Source: Paulinella micropora (lineage: Eukaryota; Cercozoa; Imbricatea; Euglyphida; Paulinellidae). From it: a stretch of 64,000 nt of DNA. Where the stretch lies: contig WBZZ01002490.1 of assembly GCA_019918135.1 (NCBI GenBank), forward strand, positions 353,501 to 417,500, read 5' to 3'. How positions within the stretch are numbered: position 1 is the stretch's first letter; each line of letters opens with the position of its first letter. A program made the position numbers and the translations under genes. The notes under the pieces are model-generated. The model was not told where the DNA came from, searched no databases, and was given only the letters and a program-made list of their open reading frames with translations. Of the stretch, positions 8,819 through 18,046 are shown piece after piece.

Positions 8819-10516
8819 TTAATAAATTTTTTGTTGTTGTGTAGCCAACGAAAGACAGTTAGCGCCCGGACCCACCCTCCCCTTCTCTCTCTCTCTTCTT
8901 TCCCCCCCGGCCGCCACCAGGCCTGAGGGTTCGACACTTCTTGGCCTCGTGATATGGCCGAAAAGGGACCAACCTGTACCGGAAAGCTCTGGAGTACTGC
9001 CCTTTTTGACCGTATCAGCCCGCAGCACCAGCCGGGAAGGTAACCTGGGCCGTGCGGGAGGTGGCGGCAGGTGGTACGCTCGGTCGATGAAGTAGGCTGG
9101 TAGTCGCAGCGTGACCTGCCCGGCAGCGCACACTGTCAGGGCAGGCGCTGCTCGTTCCAGCGCCGCGCGGAGGGCCCGCGGGTTCGTCGTGCTAACCAAG
9201 AGCTCGACTGTCACGTGGGGCGGCAGGTGGTACTCCACCTCGTAGCTCACAACAGCTGGGTCGAGGCCCAGCAGCTGCAGGTGCTGCCGCTGGAACAACA
9301 GCAGGTCCACTCCGGCCAGAGCCTCCCAGCGCCCAACGTGCGCATAGTGGCGCAGCCTGGGCAGGCGTTCAAGCCCAGCCGAGGCTAACTTCGTGCGGGC
9401 ACCGCCCTTTGGAAAAAACTTTTCCAAAATAGGCACGAAGTTGGCGTCAAACGTCAGTTGCGCCAGCGACAGGTAGTCCAGGAAGGTGCTATCCGCATTC
9501 GCGGGCCTGACCAGGTCGTAGTCAATCACCGTGACCTGGTGGGGTCCCTGCACTAGGATGTTGCCGGCGTGCAGGTCGTTGTGCGCGTACCCCGCCGCGT
9601 GCATCTCACAGATTACGCGTTCCACCCGCACCAGAACCTGCGGCAGATCCGCGATTGCGGGGCTCTGCAGCATCCGCGATAAGGGCTCGCCCTTCGCTTT
9701 GGGCCACAACGTCTGCATGACCAGCAACGACTTGCCGCGGTGCTCCCAGTCCTGTTTGTACCGGCTGTACGCACCAGTCGCAAGCGACTGACTCAGCAGT
9801 GGGGCGGTTGTGTTGGCCCGCCGGAACCCGTACCGCAGCAACGGCACGACACCAGAGGCGGACCGCGCAAAGGGCGAACTCGAAAACCGCGTTTGGTGCC
9901 AGAAGATGCCCTGTCCCGGCACCAGGTCCTCTATTGCACAGCGGGCCTCCTTGAGGACCTGGCCCTGCCCGGACACGTCGTAGACCGTGCCGATGGCACC
10001 GTGGCCCAGCGCCGTGAGACCCTCTGCGTCCAAAAAGTGCCGCTGGCCAAAGTCCAGCCAGAAATCGGGCGGTGGCAACTGCGGCGGCGCGTGCCCGAAC
10101 ACCAGCAGGCGCACGTCGTCGCCCGCCAGGCGCTGCAGCTCGAGGAAAAAGTCTGGCACCTGGTGGCTTCCACCTCCTATAGAAACAGGCGACGAAGAGC
10201 GGCTGGTGTGCCACAATCCATCTGCATCCGCAGTAAAGTCTGACTCGTCCACGGCGTGTAGACGTCCGGCTCGCCCGCTCAAGTCGTGCGCCAGCTGTGC
10301 CAAATTGTCTAGCCAAACACACTGCCGGCCCGCCACGAGGCCGAACTCCAGACCGCTGACGTGCGGCAGGGCGCACTGCACGACGGCCAGCGCGTAGTAT
10401 TGGGTAGCCCGGGTAGGAACCCGCTTAGCGTCGTCGGGTCCTCCCGCCCACAGCATCGGCGACAGGAGAGGAGGACAAAGATGCACCACTTCCCTCTCCC
10501 ACAAAAAAAGAAACAA
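8819..10516 (-). CDS. protein kinase, probably active
   Basis: A 565-residue protein with recognisable kinase landmarks. The glycine loop is GHGAIGTVYDV (171-181), the ATP-anchoring Lys is 189 (QVLKEA), the catalytic loop is HNDLHAGNI (312-320, Asp314), and the metal-binding loop is IDYD (331-334). The HNDLHxGN form with a DYD variant is typical of divergent viral and ABC1/RIO-like or lipopolysaccharide-type kinases rather than canonical HRDLK enzymes. About 165 residues precede the kinase core. The ~150 residues after it include a compact segment at 420-500 without a recognised domain. The last ~50 residues, across a C/T-rich tract, are low complexity and may be readthrough. The start could also be Met21. 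It converges on the repeat protein at 7,016. The substrate is unknown. Confidence 0.75.
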   Translation of the reverse strand: MFLFLWEREVVHLCPPLLSPMLWAGGPDDAKRVPTRATQYYALAVVQCALPHVSGLEFGLVAGRQCVWLDNLAQLAHDLSGRAGRLHAVDESDFTADADGLWHTSRSSSPVSIGGGSHQVPDFFLELQRLAGDDVRLLVFGHAPPQLPPPDFWLDFGQRHFLDAEGLTALGHGAIGTVYDVSGQGQVLKEARCAIEDLVPGQGIFWHQTRFSSSPFARSASGVVPLLRYGFRRANTTAPLLSQSLATGAYSRYKQDWEHRGKSLLVMQTLWPKAKGEPLSRMLQSPAIADLPQVLVRVERVICEMHAAGYAHNDLHAGNILVQGPHQVTVIDYDLVRPANADSTFLDYLSLAQLTFDANFVPILEKFFPKGGARTKLASAGLERLPRLRHYAHVGRWEALAGVDLLLFQRQHLQLLGLDPAVVSYEVEYHLPPHVTVELLVSTTNPRALRAALERAAPALTVCAAGQVTLRLPAYFIDRAYHLPPPPARPRLPSRLVLRADTVKKGSTPELSGTGWSLFGHITRPRSVEPSGLVAAGGERREREKGRVGPGANCLSLATQQQKIY

Positions 10517-10966
10517 AAAAGCTTGGAAGATTTCTGAGCACAGGCCCGCCCGTTACGTACAATTTGAAGCTAAGAACGCAGCTCAAACTCACTTGCACGA
10601 GCTGGACAAAAAACTGGGGAGGGGGGTAAAGGAACTCCCCAGCAAAACAAAAGAGAACTCCCCCCCCTCGCTTGCCCCCCCCCCCCCCTCACCCTCTCCC
10701 CTTTTTTGTTGTAGGGCGCGAGAATGTGAGCGAAGAGGGGGGGGGGGCCGTACGGCCCGAAAAAGAAAGTATGTGTTGTGAGGGAGGGGGGACCGGCTGC
10801 GTCCCCCCTTCGTTTCCTTTCTTTGATCTTTTTTTTGGGTCCCTCCCCCCCAAAACCTGCGCAGGCCGGGGCAAAAACAACCCCCCCCCCCCCCCATGAT
10901 TTTGGCGGGCCATGAAAGAAGCAGTGGAGAGGACGGAGCAGCCGGCAAGACACTCAAAGCCAAGAA
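10517..10966. other. intergenic homopolymer-rich spacer
   Basis: Upstream region of both the kinase (minus) and the small gene at 10,967 (plus). It contains a C run (10,675-10,688), a G run (10,739-10,748) and another C run (10,881-10,896). Frames across it are Pro/Gly/Lys-rich shadows. No gene is seen. It probably contains divergent promoters. Confidence 0.5.
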
Positions 10967-11167
10967 ATGGCGGACCTTAGGCTGCAGCACGCGGTAGAGC
11001 AGAAGCTCTTACAACAAGAAGCACTTTGCGCGCAACTACAGGTGGGGGAAGCGGCTCTCTTAGTCTGGCGTTTGGAGAGTTTTTTTGCTGTTTTCTGCTC
11101 GTGTGCCAGCGCGCTGGCCCAGGACAAAAAGAAGGTGCGACGGTATGTTAAAAAAAAAGCCTTTTAA
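10967..11167 (+). CDS. small hypothetical protein
   Basis: A 66-residue frame. Residues 1-35 form a probable amphipathic or coiled-coil helix (rich in Leu, Gln, Glu and Ala), followed by a hydrophobic stretch (~36-50) and a Lys/Arg-rich C-terminus. The last residues are encoded by an A-rich run. The first 50 codons are GC-rich and protein-like, unlike the surrounding spacer. No family is recognised, and it may be the N-terminus of a broken larger gene. Confidence 0.35.
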   Translation: MADLRLQHAVEQKLLQQEALCAQLQVGEAALLVWRLESFFAVFCSCASALAQDKKKVRRYVKKKAF

Positions 11168-11395
11168 CGAAAAAAAGGAGGGCGCTGTTTTTTGTACATT
11201 AAAAAAAGTTTATTTTTCTTGCTTGATTTTCTGCTCACCCCTGGCATTCAGGTTGGGTGAATTTCGACAAATCTCGGTCGACAGACTTTTTAATGACTGT
11301 ACCAAGCATTAAACTTGCACCTCAGTTCTTAGGAGAAAAAAGGAAGAAACAGCTTTACTGAAAATCACACACGCAACCCAAAGTCAACCATCTGT
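11168..11395. other. intergenic, A/T-run-rich, nothing recognised
   Basis: A spacer between the small gene and the minisatellite with several A and T runs. No gene or RNA feature is seen. Confidence 0.4.
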
Positions 11396-11800
11396 ATGCA
11401 CGAACCAAATCAACAACAAACCTTTACACACACACACGCAATTCACACACGTCAATCACAGACAACATAGCGCGCACACACACACAAACTTCAAGAATCT
11501 TGCACCAAACACGCAATTCACACACGCAATTCACACACGTCAATCACAGACAACATAGCGCGCACACACACACAAACTTCAAGAATCTTGCACCAAACAC
11601 GCAATTCACACACGCAATTCACACACGCAATTCACACACGCAATTCACACACGCAATTCACACACGCAATTCACACACTTACACACACGCAATTCACACA
11701 CACTTACACACACAAGCACCCCAGAGTCAACAATCTATACACGCACCAATCAAAACAAAAACTTTCCACACACAAACACACACGCAAACACATATTCAGA
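11396..11800. repeat. CA-rich minisatellite, 13-bp unit CACACGCAATTCA
   Basis: Tandem copies of a 13-bp unit (CACACGCAATTCA) dominate 11,605-11,700. A larger ~83-bp duplicated block, containing GACAACATAGCGCG and CTTCAAGAATCTTGCACC, occurs at about 11,437-11,514 and 11,515-11,600. Open frames here give His/Thr/Asn repeats and are not genes. Confidence 0.85.
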
Positions 11801-11844
11801 CGTGAGGGGTGGGGAGGGGGCGCGGAATCCGTAAGGCCCTCCGT

Positions 11845-12030
11845 TTGATTTGCCCAATGCTGCCAACATTGGGTTCGCGCAATGGCGAGCACATTGTGCG
11901 CCCCAATGGGGTGCAAGGCCCCCCCCCCCTTCGATTACGGTTTGGCTCATTGCCGCCAACATTGGGTTTGCCCAATGCTGTTAACATTGGGTTTGCCCAA
12001 TGCTGCCAACATTGGGTTTGCTCAATGTGA
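11845..12030. repeat. hairpin minisatellite, ~25-bp unit with CCCAATG/CATTGGG arms
   Basis: At least four copies of a ~25-bp unit (TTTGCCCAATGCTGCCAACATTGGG) lie at 11,850-11,880 and 11,945-12,030. Each unit has a perfect 7-bp inverted repeat (CCCAATG / CATTGGG) around a 7-base loop, so each can fold as a small stem-loop. The copies differ at loop bases. A diverged copy with CGAGCACATTG lies between them. Confidence 0.75.
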
Positions 12031-12164
12031 GGTTTAGATTCGGCCCCCCCCCCTTCCTATCCTTACAAATCGTTGTGCGTCTCTTTCGCCAAGGTACAAC
12101 CCCTTCCCAGCTTGTGTGAGCGGTAGAAGTTTGTTTTCCTTGGTTGCATGGCGTGTAAAGGGAC

Positions 12165-12186
12165 ATGTTTTCTTTCGGGTTGTGTA

Positions 12187-12218
<32 letters not shown>

Positions 12219-12790
12219 GCAGGGACGATTTCTTGGGGTTGCGTGTGTGTGTGTGTGTGGCAGGGACGATTCCTTGGGGTTGCGTGTGTGTATGTGTGTG
12301 CCAGGGAAGATTTCTTGGGGTTGCGTGTGAGTGTGTGTGTTTGTGTGTGTGTGTGTGTAAGGATTTTTTTTGCATTGAATGTGTGTGTGTGGTTGCGTGT
12401 GTGTTGTACGTAGAATTTTGTTTTCCTCGGTTGCGTGTGTGTGCCAGGGAAGATTTCTTTCGGGTTGTTTGTTGTGTGTGTAAGGCCTTTGGTTTCGTTG
12501 TATGTGTGTGTGGTTTGCATACATAAAGGCATGTTTCGTGTGTGCTGTGTGTCAAATGTCGTTTTTTGGGTCGCGTGTGTGTACAGAAAGACGTGTGTGT
12601 TGGGTTTGCGTGTGTGTTGTTTTGGCGTGTGTGTTGGGTTTGCGTGTGTGTGTGTGTGTGTGTGTGCATAAAAATCCGTTTCTCGGATTTCTGTGTAAGG
12701 GCATCACTGCCTCTGGCTGTCACGGTGTGTCTACGTGTGTGCTTGAGCTGCGTGTGTAGAGAGGGGTTTGACTTTTTGTATAAGTTATAG
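12165..12790. repeat. GT-rich variable tandem repeats
   Basis: (GT)n tracts are interspersed with a recurrent GGCAGGGACGATT-TCTTGGGGTTGC motif at roughly 50-60-bp spacing (12,216; 12,258; 12,302). The block is the strand-reversed counterpart of the CA-rich block at 11.4-11.8 kb. Frames here give Cys/Val or His/Thr repeats and are artefacts. Confidence 0.75.
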
Positions 12791-13047
12791 TTGTGTGTGT
12801 AAACAGGCTTTTCGCTTTCTCTCGTTTTGCTTCTGAAAAGTCATTCATTTGTTCTCACATGCCTCAAAGCGGCATGCAAAGCCCACAGTTCTCTCTCTCT
12901 CTCTCTGTTTCTCTCTACCTTTCTCTTTGCTGTAGCATGTGTGTCTTTACCCTATGTACAAGGCTTTTTTGTGTTCCAATTTTCTTTTTTTTGGGGCTTG
13001 TGTACAGTGCAAAACCCTCTCTCCCCCCCCCCCCCCCGCCCTCCCTT

Positions 13048-14241
13048 ATGCTCTCCGCCAAGCGCGACGCGTGCACCCCCCCTTCCTCGCCCGTGGCCAA
13101 ACGCGCCAAGCTGTCGGACCCAGAAAACCCCGCGACCGCCGACCAGCCACTGGTTACCAGCCTGCCGGACGTTGCGTCCGCTGGCTACGACGTCGGAGAA
13201 CCGGACAGGACCTTCCCGCTCGACGCGTTCACCCACCGCCTCAACAAAGGCCTCAACGGCACCGGTCGTGTGGCAGACCTGTGCGTCTCTTCCTGCCGCC
13301 AGGAGAAATACGTGCAGGTCGAGCTGCGCGTCCATGGCTTAGCTGCGGTTGTGACTGGCCAACCGCAGCAGCCGGTCACGGTGCTACGCGCACGCCGGAA
13401 GGTGTCCAAGGGCCTGCCGGCAGAAGAAGTACGCGCCTACGTCCACGAGCAGGTCTCCAGGTGCGTCGCCGACGAAACCGTCCGCTGGCTGCGCGAAGAG
13501 GTCAAGATCCACGACAACTATGATTCGTACTTGTACACGGGCCTGGACCCGAACGAAGAAAACAGAGACAACGGGCTGGACGTGCAATACGCTACGCGCT
13601 ACGTGCAATCAATCACGCCGCCGCACCCCGCGCTGCCCAAGTTCCGGGCGATTTACCGCACTCAGGAAGCCAGCCTGCTACCGCCAGAAGTCCTGCGCGA
13701 TTTGGGCAAGGAGCTGGACGACAAGTACAACCTCCACGAGAGCCTGGACTTTGCTTTGAAACTCACCTGTTTCAAGCTGGCCCGGAAGAAGGTTGGCACA
13801 CCGGTGCTCGTCGTGATCATGCGCCCCTTCGATCACCTCGTGCAAGTGTCCCTAGAGCTTCGCAACCGCCGCGGTCGCTCTGGCCGGCGCACCTTTGAGG
13901 CAACCATGCTGTTCGCACAACGCATCCTAGATCCTTGGAGGGGCGAGGACGTCCGCGCTTACCTCCTGGGCCACGCCAGCTTGTTTACCGGGCCGACTAC
14001 CTTGGCCTGGCTCCAGAGGGTGGTGGCAACTTCTGGCTGGTCCGACAACCTGCACAAGAGATTGGACCCTACCCAGACCACCCGAAATGCCGACGGCAGC
14101 GCGCGGCGCTTCCAGCTCTTTTGCCCGGAGATGAGCTCGGTGTGGCCGCTACACCCCGAACTGCTGGGCGACGCGGCGGACAGTGTAGCACTGTCTGCTA
14201 GCAGCGACGCGCCGTCCGACGACGCCGACATCATTTCGTGA
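13048..14241 (+). CDS. internally duplicated hypothetical protein
   Basis: About 397 residues from the ATG at 13,048; the longer open frame upstream is T/C-run artefact. An N-terminal basic stretch (VAKRAK, residues ~17-22) looks like a nuclear localisation signal. Two homologous halves follow. Each has a VQVxLELR-type strand, an Arg-rich turn, a GEDVRAYL/AEEVRAYV helix, a helix with AWLQRVV/RWLREEV, and a LDPxxxxRxADG/LDPNEENRDNG turn. The first copy covers about 90-190 and the second about 265-360. The protein ends in an acidic Ser/Asp tail. The duplication shows clearly in the translation. No family is recognised; a DNA- or protein-binding role is possible. It is flanked by homopolymer spacers like the other genes of this block. 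Confidence 0.65.
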   Translation: MLSAKRDACTPPSSPVAKRAKLSDPENPATADQPLVTSLPDVASAGYDVGEPDRTFPLDAFTHRLNKGLNGTGRVADLCVSSCRQEKYVQVELRVHGLAAVVTGQPQQPVTVLRARRKVSKGLPAEEVRAYVHEQVSRCVADETVRWLREEVKIHDNYDSYLYTGLDPNEENRDNGLDVQYATRYVQSITPPHPALPKFRAIYRTQEASLLPPEVLRDLGKELDDKYNLHESLDFALKLTCFKLARKKVGTPVLVVIMRPFDHLVQVSLELRNRRGRSGRRTFEATMLFAQRILDPWRGEDVRAYLLGHASLFTGPTTLAWLQRVVATSGWSDNLHKRLDPTQTTRNADGSARRFQLFCPEMSSVWPLHPELLGDAADSVALSASSDAPSDDADIIS

Positions 14242-14740
14242 CCTGGTGTTCTTTTTTTGTTTCTTCGAAGCGCTCGAAAAAACAGGGAAAGACCTGTCTC
14301 TGTTTGCCTTTCCCCCATTTAGCACCGCGGACATGTTTGAAAGCAAAAAGTTTTCCACTCCCAAAAAATCAATAAAAAATGTACCAGCGTTACTTGAGCC
14401 GACAAATTCTCCCTCCGGACCTGCAATTGCCAAACTTAGCTAGTTGGCAGGACTTGTCAATAAAAGAACACCGGCCCCTCCCCGGACATCCCTAGTGGTC
14501 GGAACACCGACATTTGCCTTTGGCATCACACTCTCAAGGCGTAGGCTTATCCCGGCCATCGGAGCTACGGCTTTTTGTGTATTGGCTTGTTTTAAAAAAA
14601 ATCAGAAGATTTTACGTAGCCTAACCAGGCTCAAAGAAAGCCCTGCCAACAACAAAGCAAAAAAAACCACCCAACGGAATGGTAGCCATTCCCTTCTCCT
14701 CCCCCCCCCCCCCCCGCCGGAGCTCGCCACCGAAACGTGT
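14242..14740. other. intergenic region, possibly with small ORFs
   Basis: This stretch holds two overlapping short plus-strand frames. One is 36 codons from 14,333 (Lys/Ser/Pro-rich). The other is 38 codons from 14,380 that continues in frame for another ~40 codons after a TAG at 14,494. The second has protein-like composition (Leu/Pro/Arg/Trp), but I cannot decide whether it is real. The 3' part (14,585-14,720) has A and C runs and adjoins the AAA+ gene stop. Confidence 0.3.
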
Positions 14741-17345
14741 CTAGCCATCCTCGTCCGCCACCGCGACGAGGTCGTCACACCCCGGCGCAGCAGGTGCGGG
14801 CACGGGGTACGCCGCCACCGTCGGCTGCAGCCGCGCCGCCACCTCGGCGAACGCCGCGTGCCGGCCGAGCGCCGCCAGGTTGTCCCGCCGGTACGTCTCA
14901 TCCGCGGCGCGCAGCCTGCGCAGCAGCTCCGCGTCCGGCGCCGTCAGAAACTTCTCGGCCGCCGGCAGGCCGTCAGTGGATTGTGGCAGCCACTGGCTCG
15001 CGTGGTGCTGCTGGTACACATAGTCCGCGAAGTCCCGCGCGCCCTGACCTTCGGCCGCCGGCGCCTTCGCCGAAAGTGCCCGCTCGCGCAAGTAGTAGCT
15101 CAGCGCCACCGGGTCCTGGCACAGCGGCTGCTGCACCGCCGGCAACCACGCGTCGTCCTCAGTTGTCGGCAGCGGAGCGGTTGCGCCGTTCAGCACCGTG
15201 GGCAGCAGGTTCATCATCGTGAGGTTGTACGACGCCGAGCCGTGGTCTACCTGGCCCGTCAGCAGCTGCCGGGGCCGCGCGTAGCAGTCCTGCAAAATCT
15301 CCAGCAGCACGCGCTGCAGCAGGTCGGGCCACAGCCCGTACAGCAGCGCCTGCTCCGCGATCTCGAAGCAGTCGCGCGTCTGCCGCAGCACCGCGCCACT
15401 CGATGGCCGCTCGCTGTCGTCCAGCAGCAGGTCCAGCACGTGCCGGTACTCCTGCTGGTCCTGGCCCTCACCCTTGGCGCGGTTCTGCCACACCAGCTGC
15501 AGCAGCTTCTTGCGGCACGCCACGTAGTCGGTCGGCTCGGGGAAGTGCTTCGCGTCCTTCGCGAACCGGAACACCGGCTGCTCGCCCTCCCCGTACATGC
15601 CGCGGCGCACCGCACTTTCCTTGCGCGCGTTCTCGATGCGGCCCTCGTGCGCCTGGAACAGCCTCCGCGAACGCACGCAGTTCGTGTAGTAGCGACTGAC
15701 TGTCTCGGCGTCCGCGTCCACCGCCAACGACTGGTTGAACTCCAGGTACGGCGACTTGTAGTCCAGCATCGTCTCGGGCGGCTCCCACGCGCGCGCCAGA
15801 AAACCGTCATCCTCGTCCTCGCCACCCTCTGCTGCCTCGGCCGTACCGTCCTCGTCACCGTCGGCATGCACGTGCTGCCGCTTGCGCGGCCGTTCTTGCG
15901 CGCGGTGCAGCCCGCGCATGTCGCCGCCATTGCCGCCGTTGCCGCCGCCGCCACTGCCCTTCAGGAACGCGCGCGCCAGCGCCAACAGCACCTGCCGCTG
16001 CTGCTGCAGCTGCAGCTCCTGCGGCGCTAATAGTCCGATCGCCTGCATCAGCACGCTCGGGTCCTCGTCGTTCAGGAACGGCTCCAGCAGCGCGAACTGC
16101 GACAGCGCCGGCGCGCGGCCCAGCGGGAAGCCGTGGTCCGTGCCCACATTTGCGTCGATCAGCGGGCTCACCGATGAGTGGAACACGATCTCGATCGCGC
16201 GCCGCAGCGCCAGCAGCCGCACCATCGCGTTCAGCCGGTGCATGAAGCGCTGCGACGCCAGGCGCCGCACGCCTAGCGCGGAGGCGCGCTCGCAGAACTC
16301 GCCCATCACGCGCGACGTGATATATAACCGCACGCCGCCTACGAAGCCCAGCGACTGCAGGTAGTAGTACATCGCGATCAGCGCGTTGTTGTCGCGCACC
16401 CAACGCGCCAGGTCGTGGCGCCGCGCCTCTGCTTCTTCGTCTCCGTCATCATTAGAGAAACTGTGCCACGCCTCGCAGCCCGCGCGTACCCGGCCCGGCA
16501 CGTACCGCGTGTGGAACCGGTCGCGCACGGGCTGCGAGATGCGCGACGGGTGCGTGTTGGTGTTCAACAAGTGCGTCCCCGTCACTTGCGCCTGCGTGTA
16601 CTCGTTGAAGCGCTGCCCCGTGTCCTGGTCCGTGCGCAGAAAGCTGAAGCCCATGGTCTTGCTCCACAGCATGCTCTTGACCATTTCGACACGGTCGTCG
16701 TCTTCTTGGTCTCCACGTGGGTTCCCGCGGTAACCCTTGCCCAGCTCGTCCATGATCGTAATGGCTCCTGTGAAGTCGAAATTCCCGGCAAGTGCCTTGG
16801 CGCTCATGCCCAGCTGCGCGCGCACGCTGTCCCTTATCAGGAAATGGTCTGCCAGCAACTTGTGCAGGTGCGATTTGCCCGTGCCGGGCGGGCCGTACAT
16901 CATCAAATGGAAATACGTCCCGACTGCGCCTGCAGTCTGAGCAGACGCGAGAGCTACATGAAACTCCTCGTTCAGCGGGCCGCGATACACCGCCTCTAGC
17001 AGGCTGTTGAGCCGCACCAGCTGACAATCCGCGATTCCCAGATTGCTGGCCGGCAGCGCCTGATAGGAATAGAATGACGGCGGCAGCTTAGCCCCAGAAA
17101 ACGGCGACTTGCGTCCTTTTTTTAGATGATTCCAGGCGGCCGCCTGCGCATCAGAACAGCCGCCCGCAACATTCAGTGTATTCAGCACTAAGGGTTCCAC
17201 GCGCCGGCGCAGCTGTTGCAGCGAGGTCCACGAATGGACGCAGCACTCCTCGCGGCTCGCGCCGCGGGCCTGCATCATTGCCACCTCTGCCTTGATCTTT
17301 GCGCGCCCGTCCCGCATCATCCTCTTGACCGCCTCCTGGTTCGCG
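14741..17345 (-). CDS. AAA+ ATPase, 5' end truncated at junction
   Basis: The 859-residue frame from Met at 17,320 stays open upstream to the composition break at ~17,345, so the native N-terminus is probably missing. The ATPase core has Walker A GPPGTGKS (143-150), Walker B ITIMDE (187-192), a sensor-1-like LLNTNTH (251-257) and a putative arginine finger in PVRDRFH (264-270). A Gly/Asn-rich and acidic linker (~455-515) separates this core from a ~330-residue helical C-terminus of unknown type. The layout fits AAA+/SF3-like replication or remodelling ATPases of large DNA viruses, but the exact family is not identified. GC-rich codon use continues to the very edge of the AT-rich island. Low-complexity insertions match an asparagine/glycine slippage tract. 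Confidence 0.6.
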
Positions 17346-17355
17346 CCCCCGCCAG
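17335..17355. other. junction between GC-rich block and AT-rich viral island
   Basis: Within about 20 bases the sequence changes from GC-rich AAA+ gene DNA to AT-rich DNA encoding a fibre-like protein. Both genes run on the minus strand and meet head to tail. The fibre gene lacks its native 3' end and the AAA+ gene its native 5' end. No obvious terminal inverted repeat or target duplication is visible here. It is either an integration or recombination breakpoint or an assembly join. Confidence 0.6.
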
Positions 17356-17996
17356 TTGACGTTGGTCCATGTGTAAGCGGCGGTTAGTGCTATGTCTCTC
17401 ATCACATCAATATTAGAATATGATGGTTTAAAAGATACATAATCCGCAGATGCCGTTTTATAATATACTTCCAATGTTATTGGAGCATCTGTCGCGTATG
17501 TCAATAAAACCTCATTAGTCGTATTTCCATAAATTCGTATTGTTGTATTATTGGTGGTGTCCGCGGGGTTTGGACAAGTCATTAACCATATCATTTTCAT
17601 TTGGACTCCGTATCTTTGAATCAGCCACACACAATCAAAAGACTTATACTCAATGGCGGTTATATAATTTAGCACTTCGCTGTAAAAGTCATCAACATTT
17701 GTTCCGTCCGTTTTATGAAACCAAAACTGAAAAGTTCCTATTCCAGTCGGGGCGGGCAAATTCAAAGACCCGCGAAAAGCAACTTTAATGAAATAACCAT
17801 ATCCTAAATTAGATATTGTTTTGCTACCATAACCGCCCGTGCAAAGAGTAGTGAATGTGGAACTTTCCATCCACGATCTAAGATCAAGGCCAACATAAGC
17901 ATTTTGAATGTTTCTTGTTAATGTAGGAGTAGCAGTAACGGCAATAGTTTTAGTATCAATAGACTGCTGTTCTTGTGATCGTCCAAATATATTCAT
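17346..17996 (-). CDS. fibre-like virion protein, 3'-truncated
   Basis: About 217 residues of AT-rich coding sequence from ATG at 17,996. It then runs into the GC-rich block, where the same frame yields Arg/Gly-rich nonsense until 17,151. The N-terminus MNIFGRS nearly matches MNLFGQS of the protein at 30,384-31,619. The body is rich in Thr, Ser, Asn and aromatic residues in a beta-strand-like pattern, with no signal peptide or transmembrane segment. A shared short N-terminal peptide on otherwise different beta-rich proteins is what one expects of capsid-anchored fibres or receptor-binding proteins. It shares a 50-bp AT-rich divergent promoter with the long fibre gene at 18,047. Confidence 0.55.
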
Positions 17997-18046
17997 TTTT
18001 TAAGACTAAATATATATACTACAATATGAAATAATTCTATTAAAAT
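17997..18046. promoter_or_regulatory. divergent promoter between two fibre-like genes
   Basis: 50 bases between two divergent ATGs. It is almost entirely A/T and contains an alternating TATATATA stretch at ~18,009-18,017. Position and composition suggest a bidirectional viral promoter. No motif is defined. Confidence 0.4.

Noticed and set aside
11437-11700. CRISPR-like array
   Set aside because: Regularly spaced repeats exist, but the spacers are not unique and the units are CA-rich 13-bp minisatellite copies in a eukaryotic or viral context.
11500-12790. Long His/Thr- and Cys/Val-rich frames
   Set aside because: They are translations of CA/GT minisatellites with no non-repetitive core.
14444-16030. 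528-codon plus-strand frame opposite the AAA+ gene
   Set aside because: It is rich in Arg/Leu/Gln/Val/His, typical of the antisense of GC-rich coding DNA. The minus strand carries clear Walker A/B motifs, so this frame is a shadow.
16386-16999. Plus-strand frames over the AAA+ domain
   Set aside because: They overlap the Walker region on the opposite strand and lack any motif.
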